Positions 5,842 through 14,843 of a DNA stretch of 14,843 bases are shown here, one piece after another. Made by a program: the position numbers and the translations under genes. The number at the start of each line of letters is the position of its first letter. Positions within the stretch are counted from its first letter, which is position 1. The DNA is from Scleromatobacter sp045810285 (lineage in GTDB: Bacteria > Pseudomonadota > Gammaproteobacteria > Burkholderiales > Burkholderiaceae_C), in contig JBJMWE010000233.1 in assembly GCA_045810285.1 (NCBI GenBank), forward strand, positions 1 through 14,843, in the 5' to 3' direction. The notes beneath the pieces were generated by a model. The model worked only from the letters and a program-made list of their open reading frames with translations. It made no database searches and was not told the origin of the DNA.

Positions 5842-8094
5842 CTAGCGCTTGCCTCCGCGCTGCTGCCACAGCGGCTTCTTGCCCTTCAGGTGACGTTCGA
5901 TGCCCTCGTTCAGGCGCGAGCGCAGGTCGATCACCTCCTCCAGGTGGCCGTAGGTGCCAGGGAAGCGCAGGTCCAGCCACAGCCACAGCGTGCAGGAGCG
6001 CAAGGCCTTCTCCATGTTGTCGAGGCGGCTGTGCTCGTCGACCTCGGACAGGAACCACGGCGTGCCGGCCTGGCCGGCGTTGGCGTGGTTCCAGGCCCAT
6101 TCGAGGTAGGCCTGCACCTGGGTCTCGGTGCGCGTGTCCACCGGCGCCTGGGCGTAGATGAAGCGCTGCTTGAGCGACAGCTTGCCGGCGTTGTGATCGA
6201 GCTGCTCGGCGAGCTCCAGCATCTGGTCGAGTTCCGCGACGGCGAAGTGGGCGTCGTCGAGCTTCAGCTGGTCGACGAACACGTCGAGGACGGCGCGCAG
6301 CTTCACGAGGCCCAGGCGCGTGGCGATGGTGTCGACGTGCCACCAGTTGGGCGCGACGAAGGCCTTGAAGTCGCGCGGGGCGCGCGGCTGGCGCGGCAGC
6401 AGGTCCTTCAGCGTGCGCAGCGCGGTCGGCTCGGCCTCGCGCAGCACGCCCGCGAAGCCTTCCTCGTGCAGGCCGTAGCGGCCGGCGCGACCCGCGATCT
6501 GGTGCACTTCGGATTCGTCGAGCAGGCGGTCGCCGACGCCGTCGAACTTCTTCAGCGTCGAGAACAGCACGCGGCGGATCGGCAGGTTCAGCCCCATGCC
6601 GATCGCGTCGGTGGCCACGAGGATGTGCGCGTGGCCGTGGGCGAAGCGCTCGGCCTCGCGGCGGCGCACCTCGGGCGGCAGCGCACCGTAGATCACGGAG
6701 ACCGGATGGCCGTTGGCGGCGACCTGGTCGCGCAGCATCAGCACCTCGCGGCGGCTGAACGCCACGACCGCGTCGCCCATCTTCAGCGTGGAGATCGGCA
6801 CCGGGCCGGGCAGCAGCTCGACGTGCTGCTTGCGCTCGAAGCTGCGCACCTTGCAGTTCTCGCCGCACAGCTTGAGCAGGTTCTCGATGGCCGGCGCGGC
6901 ATAGGCCGAGCAGATGATGATGACCTCGTTGGCCGGCACGCCCACGATGGCCTGCGTCCAGGCCCAGCCGCGCGAGCTGTCGAACAGCATCTGCGCCTCG
7001 TCGATGACGGCCACGTCGATCGGGCGCGACGTGTTGACCATCTCGATGGTGCTGGAGACGACGCGCGCGTGGGCCGCCGGGTCGTTCTCCTCGCCGGTCA
7101 GCAGCGACGTGGGCACGCCGCGCGCGACCAGCCGGTCGCGGCCTTCGAGCGCGAGCAGGCGCAGCGGCGCCAGATAGCAGCCGTCGTGCGCCCCGGCCAG
7201 CTGCTCGAAGGCGGCGTAGGTCTTGCCGCTGTTGGGCGGGCCGACGTACAGCGTGACCGTGCGCTGCAGCCGGCGCGCCAGCTCGAAGCTGTCGGGATAG
7301 CCCTGGAACGCGAGTTCGTCGTTCAGGCCGGCCAGCGCGTTGAGCTCGGCGACATGGCGTTCCCAGCGATCCTGCGCCCGCACCAGCGAGGCCTTCAGGT
7401 CGGCGAAGGCCTGCGGGCGTGCCATCTCGGCCTGCAGGCGCTGCACCAGCGAGCCCACCTGCTCCGGGTGGCCGGACTCGGCGCGCGCCAGCAGGCGCTC
7501 GACATGCTCCATGAGCTCGTCGGCCTCCGGGTAGGGCGGCGGCACGCCGATGGCGGCCTGGAACGCGGCCAGGTCGCCGGTGCGATGGAACTCCCACACC
7601 GGCGCGTCGGCGATCGGCTGGCGCCAGGCGACGGTCAGCTGCACGCCCGCCGCGGGCAGGTGCAGCGCGTGCTGCAGGAAGCGGTCGAAGCGGCCGGCTT
7701 CGCGCGTGACGCCCAGCGCCTCGAGTTCCGCCGTGCGCGCGAGCATCTGCGCGCGCACCTGCGGGCCGTTGCCGACGGTGTCCAGATGGCGCAGCGCGGC
7801 GGCGACGTGCCCGGGCGCGATCCAGCGGCTGGGGCGCCCGCCGGCGACGGCCTTCTGCAGCAGGATCAGGCCGAGGCCGTCCAGGTGCTGCTCGAAGTGC
7901 GGCGCGTGCTCGTCGATGTAGTCGGCCGGCCTGACGACCTGGGGTAGCTGGTACGCCGCCTGCTGGATGCGGGCGATGTCTGCCGGGGTGACATCCTCGG
8001 GCACGCGGCTCGCGTGGCGTGCGTTGGGCAGCTTGGACGCGCGCGGCGCGGGCGTGGGCGTGGAGGGGGGTTGGATCGCGGGGTCGGAGCTCAT
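5842..8094 (-). CDS. SUV3-like DEAD/DEAH-box RNA helicase
   Basis: This 750-residue superfamily 2 helicase resembles mitochondrial SUV3 (SUPV3L1), the 3'-to-5' RNA unwinding partner of a 3' exoribonuclease. The helicase core starts at about 280: Walker A GPPNSGKT (285-292), motif Ia APLRLLALE (309-317), TGEE (333-336), SSTIEMVN (347-354) and Walker B DEAQ (365-368). The second RecA domain has ATDAIGMGLNL (494-504) and motif VI QIAGRAGRYG (532-541). The region of about 580-735 matches the SUV3 C-terminal part, and the tail is basic (HLKGKKPLWQQRGGKR). Residues 1-280 are a helical N-terminal extension that I cannot assign. The start at 8094 gives a plausible polar N-terminus; the frame stays open upstream only as antisense of the DUF445 gene. 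No clear ribosome binding site is visible. A role in RNA turnover is inferred from the family. No exonuclease gene is adjacent. Confidence 0.87.
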   Translation of the reverse strand: MSSDPAIQPPSTPTPAPRASKLPNARHASRVPEDVTPADIARIQQAAYQLPQVVRPADYIDEHAPHFEQHLDGLGLILLQKAVAGGRPSRWIAPGHVAAALRHLDTVGNGPQVRAQMLARTAELEALGVTREAGRFDRFLQHALHLPAAGVQLTVAWRQPIADAPVWEFHRTGDLAAFQAAIGVPPPYPEADELMEHVERLLARAESGHPEQVGSLVQRLQAEMARPQAFADLKASLVRAQDRWERHVAELNALAGLNDELAFQGYPDSFELARRLQRTVTLYVGPPNSGKTYAAFEQLAGAHDGCYLAPLRLLALEGRDRLVARGVPTSLLTGEENDPAAHARVVSSTIEMVNTSRPIDVAVIDEAQMLFDSSRGWAWTQAIVGVPANEVIIICSAYAAPAIENLLKLCGENCKVRSFERKQHVELLPGPVPISTLKMGDAVVAFSRREVLMLRDQVAANGHPVSVIYGALPPEVRRREAERFAHGHAHILVATDAIGMGLNLPIRRVLFSTLKKFDGVGDRLLDESEVHQIAGRAGRYGLHEEGFAGVLREAEPTALRTLKDLLPRQPRAPRDFKAFVAPNWWHVDTIATRLGLVKLRAVLDVFVDQLKLDDAHFAVAELDQMLELAEQLDHNAGKLSLKQRFIYAQAPVDTRTETQVQAYLEWAWNHANAGQAGTPWFLSEVDEHSRLDNMEKALRSCTLWLWLDLRFPGTYGHLEEVIDLRSRLNEGIERHLKGKKPLWQQRGGKR

Positions 8095-8100
8095 TCGGGT

Positions 8101-8126
8101 GCACGCGCGCGTCACGCGCGAGGTGC
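8101..8126. promoter_or_regulatory. Palindrome between the divergent helicase and DUF445 starts
   Basis: CGCGCGT (8106-8112) and ACGCGCG (8114-8120) form a perfect 7-base inverted repeat around one C. Outer arms GCAC (8101-8104) and GTGC (8123-8126) extend it. It sits in the 57-base gap between the starts at 8094 and 8152, where a shared operator would lie. TTGACG on the minus strand (8138-8133) resembles a -35 element for the helicase, but no -10 follows at proper spacing. Alternating CG runs are common in DNA of this composition. Confidence 0.35.
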
Positions 8127-8145
8127 GTCGTTCGTCAAGAAAACC

Positions 8146-8150
8146 AGGAG
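8146..8150 (+). promoter_or_regulatory. Unusually close ribosome binding site of the DUF445 gene
   Basis: AGGAG ends only 1 base before the ATG at 8152, much closer than the usual 5-9 bases. Either initiation is inefficient here or the true start is the in-frame ATG at 8191, which itself has no good binding site. Confidence 0.4.
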
Positions 8151-8151
8151 T

Positions 8152-9495
8152 ATGACCGCTACGCCGCTGGAGCAGGGCACACTGCCGACGATGGATCGTC
8201 TGGAATTGCCGATTCGCGAGGTCGAGGACGCCCGCGTGGGCGCGCTGCGGCGCATGAAATGGCTGGCCGCGGGCCTGCTGGCCGCCGCACTGGCCGGGCT
8301 CGCCCTGGCGCAGTGGCAGGGCGGCGAGGGCGGGTGGGGCTGGCTGGAGGCCTTCTGCGAGGCCTCGGCGGTGGGCGCGGTCGCCGACTGGTTCGCCGTG
8401 GTCGCGCTGTTCCGCAGGCCGCTGGGCCTGCCGCTGCCGCACACGGCCATCCTGCCGCGCAGCAAGGAACGCGTGGCCGACGGCCTGGCCCACTTCGTGC
8501 GCGACCATTTCCTCGAGCCGACGTCGCTCGTGCTGCGCCTGGCCGAGCTCGACCCGGCGCGCCGGCTGGGCGACTGGCTGGCCGACCCGGCGCGCGTGCA
8601 CGACTGGGTCGCCGAGGGCCGGCGCTGGGCGCTCAAGGCGGTCGGCCTGTTCGACGACGAGCGCATGCGGAGGGCGACGCTGGAGCTGGTGGTCGCGCAG
8701 GCGCGTCGCTGGAACAGCGCCACGACGGTGGCGGAGCTGCTCACGCTGCTGACGCACGGCGGCCGCCACCACGAGCTGCTGGACGCCGGCCTCGAGAAGA
8801 TCGGCGGCTTCCTGGCCGAGGACGAGGTCAAGGCACGGGTGTCCGAGCTGATGGTGCGGCATGCCCGCAAGGAGTGGCCCAAGGTGATCGGGATGGTGGA
8901 GCTCGTGACGCCGGTGGCGCGCGTGGCCGACGGCCTGGCGTCCAAGTTGAGCGCGTCGGTGCTGGGCGAGCTGCGCGACGTGCTGTCGCAGCCCGACCAC
9001 CCGGTGCGCCAGCGCTACGACCAGTGGCTGGCCGGCTTCATCGAGCGCCTGCGCGGCGACGAGTCGCTGGTCGCCGCGTTCGACCGCGTCAAGGAGCGCG
9101 CCCTCACCGATCCGGCGGTGCTGGAGTACGCCGGCAGCGTCTGGAACGACATCAAGCGCATGCTGCAGGCCGACCTCGCCGACGAAGGCTCCGCGCTGGC
9201 CGCGCACGTGGCGCAGGCGATGCGCGACATCGGCGACCGCCTGCGCGAGGACGCCAGCCTGCGCGCCTCGCTCAACGAGCACCTGCTGTCGGCCGCCGGC
9301 ACCATCGCGGCCAACCTGCGCGCCGGCGTCACGACGCACATCGCGCAGACGATCAAGGACTGGGACGACCGCCAGCTGGTCGAACAGCTGGAGCTGGGCG
9401 TCGGCCGCGACCTGCAGTTCATCCGCATCAACGGAACGATCGTGGGGGGCATCGCGGGGCTGGTCCTGCACGCCTTGCGCCTGCTGTTCCCATAG
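8152..9495 (+). CDS. DUF445-family membrane protein (YjiN-like)
   Basis: This 447-residue protein matches the DUF445 family, which includes E. coli YjiN; its function is unknown. A hydrophobic helix at about 36-54 (MKWLAAGLLAAALAGLALA) is followed by the family signature EASAVGAVADWFAVVALFRR, with PLPHTAILPRSKERVADGL at 95-113. The middle is long, charged and helical. The C-terminus has the conserved GRDLQFIRINGTIVGG leading into a final hydrophobic helix (IAGLVLHALRLLFP). The protein is thus anchored at both ends, with a large soluble helical body. The start is uncertain: the ATG at 8152 has AGGAG only 1 base away, and the ATG at 8191 would give 434 residues without losing any conserved part. 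It is divergent from the SUV3-like helicase, and 80 bases separate it from the following sensor kinase on the same strand. Confidence 0.88.
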   Translation: MTATPLEQGTLPTMDRLELPIREVEDARVGALRRMKWLAAGLLAAALAGLALAQWQGGEGGWGWLEAFCEASAVGAVADWFAVVALFRRPLGLPLPHTAILPRSKERVADGLAHFVRDHFLEPTSLVLRLAELDPARRLGDWLADPARVHDWVAEGRRWALKAVGLFDDERMRRATLELVVAQARRWNSATTVAELLTLLTHGGRHHELLDAGLEKIGGFLAEDEVKARVSELMVRHARKEWPKVIGMVELVTPVARVADGLASKLSASVLGELRDVLSQPDHPVRQRYDQWLAGFIERLRGDESLVAAFDRVKERALTDPAVLEYAGSVWNDIKRMLQADLADEGSALAAHVAQAMRDIGDRLREDASLRASLNEHLLSAAGTIAANLRAGVTTHIAQTIKDWDDRQLVEQLELGVGRDLQFIRINGTIVGGIAGLVLHALRLLFP

Positions 9496-9575
9496 GCGCA
9501 GCCCGCGATGCCGTCGCGCAGGCCGCGGCGCTCGGCATACACTCGACCCGTCCGAACGTGCCGGGGAAAGAGCAC

Positions 9576-13088
<3,513 letters not shown>

Positions 13089-13093
13089 GGCCA

Positions 13094-13136
13094 TGTCCTG
13101 ACTCAAGTCGGCGGTGGGACGGCCGAAAACAGGACA
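13094..13136. terminator. Nested hairpin after the sensor kinase gene
   Basis: TGTCCTG (13094-13100) pairs with CAGGACA (13130-13136), and inside it TCGGC (13108-13112) pairs with GCCGA (13122-13126). It lies 6 bases past the kinase stop. There is no T-run, so it is at best a weak terminator or a transcript-end stabiliser. It overlaps the candidate sigma-28 promoter. Confidence 0.35.
13103..13129 (+). promoter_or_regulatory. Candidate sigma-28 (FliA) promoter for the chemoreceptor
   Basis: TCAA (13103-13106), 15 bases, then GCCGAAAA (13122-13129) matches the flagellar sigma-28 consensus TAAA-N15-GCCGATAA at 10 of 12 defined positions with exact spacing. Chemoreceptor genes are classical FliA targets, which fits the gene that follows. 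Transcription would start near 13136, leaving a leader of about 108 bases. The match was found by eye and is not tested statistically. Confidence 0.5.
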
Positions 13137-13243
13137 CGAAGGTGCGTCCCGTTCCCGGCACGGCCGATGTCCCCGAAGCCACCACCACCACGGCATCCCG
13201 CGTGGCCGCTCGGTGAGCCCTCCTTCCGAGCCCGCGTCGAACC

Positions 13244-14843
13244 ATGAACCTCAAGCTGAAACTCCCGTTGACCTTCACCGGCGTCCTCGCCGCGCTCATG
13301 GGCGCCGCCCTCATCGGCATCCATGGCCTGAATCAATCCGTCACCGTCTACGAAGTGGACGTCGCCGGCCAGCACGCCCACGAGCGCGACGTCGCCGAGC
13401 TGCTGGTCAATTTCAAGACCCAGGTGCAGGAGTGGAAGGACACGCTGCTGCGCGGCAAGGATCCGGCCAAGCTGGACAAGCACTGGGGTGCGTTCGCCAA
13501 GCGCGAGGAAGCGGTCGACGACAAGGCCAAGGCGCTGCTGGCGACATTGCCGGCGGGCGAGAGCCGCACGCTGGTGGAGCAGTTCAGCGCTGCGCACGTG
13601 AAGATGGGGGTGGACTATCGCAAGGGCTTCGCCGCGTTCAAGGACGCCGGCTTCGAGCCGGCGGCCGGCGACGCCGCCGTGGCCGGCATGGACCGCGAAC
13701 CCGCGCGCCTGCTGGCCGAGGCCGGCAAGAAGATCGCCGCCGACAGCGCGGCCGCGTCGGCCGACGCCGCCGCGCAGGCGCACCGCGCCTCGCTGGTCAG
13801 CATCGTGCTGATGCTGGTGGCCGGGGCCGCGGGGATCGGCGTTGGCGTGCTGTTCAGCCGCAGGATCACGCGACCCGTCGACGACGCCGTGAGCGTGGCC
13901 GAGGCGATCGCCGGCGGTGACCTGACCCGCCACGTGCCCTTGGTCGGCCGCGACGAGATCGCGCAGCTGCTCAAGGCGCTCGGGCGGATGCAGGGCAGCC
14001 TCGCCGGCCTCGTGAGCGACGTGCGCAGCAATTCCCAGAGCGTGGCCACCGCGTCGTCGCAGATCTCGCAGGGCGCCAACGACCTCAGCGTGCGCACCGA
14101 GGAACAGGCCTCGGCGCTGCAGCAGGCCGCGGCCTCGATGGAGCAGCTCGGCTCGACCGTGCGCCAGAACGCCGAGAACGCGCAATCGGCCAACCAGCTC
14201 GCGCTGGGCGCCAGCACCGTCGCGCGCAAGGGCGGCGACGTGGTGGGCGAGGTCGTCGAGACGATGAAGGGCATCAACGACAGCTCCAGGCGCATCGTCG
14301 ACATCATCGCCGTGATCGACGGCATCGCGTTCCAGACCAACATCCTCGCGCTCAACGCCGCCGTCGAGGCGGCGCGTGCCGGCGAACAGGGCCGCGGCTT
14401 CGCCGTCGTCGCGGGCGAGGTGCGCTTGCTGGCGCAGCGCTCGTCGGACGCCGCCAGGGAGATCAAGACGCTCATCGCGGCCAGCGTGGAACGCGTCGAG
14501 CACGGCACCCACCTGGTGGACCGCGCCGGCGAGACGATGACGGAGATCGTGACCTCCATCGCCCGCGTGACGGACATCATGGGCGAGATCAGTGCCGCGA
14601 GCACGGAACAGAGCTCGGGCGTCGGCCAGATCGGCGACGCGATCGCGCAGATGGACCAGGCCACGCAGCAGAACGCCGCGCTCGTGGAAGAAAGCGCCGC
14701 CGCTGCCGAGAGCCTGAAGGAGCAGGCGCACCAGCTCGTGGGCACGGTGTCGGTGTTCAAGCTCGAAGCCAGGCCGGGCGAGGATGTCCGCGTGGCGCCG
14801 ACGTCGTTCGCCGCGCCCGCACCGGTCGCCAAGGGCGCGCCGG
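13244..14843 (+). CDS. Methyl-accepting chemotaxis protein (3' end outside window)
   Basis: The frame is open for 533 complete codons to the right edge. The receptor senses a periplasmic signal and controls the CheA/CheW array. Helix 1 is at about 7-28 and helix 2 at about 183-204. The periplasmic part (29-182) is helical, probably a four-helix-bundle type, with FKTQVQEWKDTLLRGKDPAK (57-76) and MDREPARLL (149-157). HAMP covers about 205-260. The signalling domain, about 265-505, has the hairpin tip IDGIAFQTNILALNAAVEAA, then RAGEQGRGFAVVAGEVRLLA (378-397). Candidate methylation helices include EEQASALQQAAASMEQL (286-302) and LVEESAAAAESL (480-491). An Ala/Pro-rich tail begins at about 516 and runs off the window, so a CheR-docking end cannot be judged. 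The ATG at 13244 is fixed by an in-frame TGA at 13214-13216. The ribosome binding site is weak. A sigma-28-like promoter lies upstream. Confidence 0.93.
   Translation, partial: MNLKLKLPLTFTGVLAALMGAALIGIHGLNQSVTVYEVDVAGQHAHERDVAELLVNFKTQVQEWKDTLLRGKDPAKLDKHWGAFAKREEAVDDKAKALLATLPAGESRTLVEQFSAAHVKMGVDYRKGFAAFKDAGFEPAAGDAAVAGMDREPARLLAEAGKKIAADSAAASADAAAQAHRASLVSIVLMLVAGAAGIGVGVLFSRRITRPVDDAVSVAEAIAGGDLTRHVPLVGRDEIAQLLKALGRMQGSLAGLVSDVRSNSQSVATASSQISQGANDLSVRTEEQASALQQAAASMEQLGSTVRQNAENAQSANQLALGASTVARKGGDVVGEVVETMKGINDSSRRIVDIIAVIDGIAFQTNILALNAAVEAARAGEQGRGFAVVAGEVRLLAQRSSDAAREIKTLIAASVERVEHGTHLVDRAGETMTEIVTSIARVTDIMGEISAASTEQSSGVGQIGDAIAQMDQATQQNAALVEESAAAAESLKEQAHQLVGTVSVFKLEARPGEDVRVAPTSFAAPAPVAKGAP

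Noticed and set aside
5485..7947. Plus-strand open frame of 820 codons opposite the helicase
   Set aside because: Antisense to a protein with complete SF2 motifs; its composition is Arg/Ala/Val/His-rich shadow.
5842..9471. A reading frame of about 1209 codons on the minus strand extending beyond the helicase start across the DUF445 gene
   Set aside because: Only 5842-8094 has helicase-like protein; the part beyond 8094 is antisense to a well-conserved DUF445 protein and has low-complexity Arg/Ala/Gln/His-rich composition.
9496..9575. Promoter before the sensor kinase (TACACT at 9535-9540)
   Set aside because: A partial -10 match with no acceptable -35 at 16-18 bases; insufficient to report.
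13163..13170. Second sigma-28 -10 like sequence GCCGATGT before the chemoreceptor
   Set aside because: No TAAA-like element 15 bases upstream; the site at 13103-13129 is the better match.
13103..14731. Minus-strand open frame of 542 codons opposite the chemoreceptor
   Set aside because: The plus-strand frame encodes a clear MCP with HAMP and signalling hairpin; the antisense product has no motif.

Overview
The window is GC-rich DNA (mostly well above 65% G+C by eye). Its genes have close relatives in Burkholderiales-type betaproteobacteria such as the Rubrivivax/Leptothrix/Roseateles group. The evidence is a PEP-CTERM exported protein of the TIGR03118 type with the variant VPETNP sorting motif, a SUV3-like bacterial helicase, a DUF445 membrane protein and a chemoreceptor with a betaproteobacterial-looking ligand domain. 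This taxonomic placement is inference from protein families; no marker gene is present. There is no rRNA, tRNA, CRISPR array, transposase or phage gene.

Layout, left to right. (1) 1-2730: a possible minus-strand membrane-protein start at the left edge, a secreted SGNH/GDSL hydrolase (minus), a 401-base divergent spacer with a strong hairpin, and a PEP-CTERM TIGR03118 protein (plus). (2) 2737-5551: a YeiH-type membrane protein (minus), divergent from a LysR regulator (plus) as in the enterobacterial yeiH/yeiE pair, then a maleylacetoacetate-isomerase-like glutathione transferase (plus). The yeiH-lysR spacer carries two overlapping, mutually exclusive perfect inverted repeats. (3) 5552-5841: a gene-free spacer between convergent genes, packed with a REP-like inverted repeat, a degenerate third copy of its arm, and two flanking GC-rich direct repeats that keep a hairpin. 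(4) 5842-9495: a 750-residue SUV3-like helicase (minus) divergent from a DUF445 membrane protein (plus), with a palindrome between their starts. (5) 9576-14843: a 1170-residue hybrid sensor kinase (Cache-like sensor, two PAS, HisKA, HATPase, two receiver domains) followed by a chemoreceptor that runs off the right edge. A good match to a sigma-28 (FliA) motility promoter sits between these two.

How they fit together: the first region concerns export to the cell surface, the second a LysR-controlled transporter with an aromatic-degradation-type GST, the fourth RNA processing and envelope, and the fifth environmental sensing and chemotaxis. I see no single multi-gene novel system. The most distinctive items are the repeat cluster at 5552-5832, the nested operators at 3885-3911 and the mitochondrial-type helicase. 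Several long reading frames antisense to the real genes (up to about 1200 codons) are GC-rich shadows and are not annotated.
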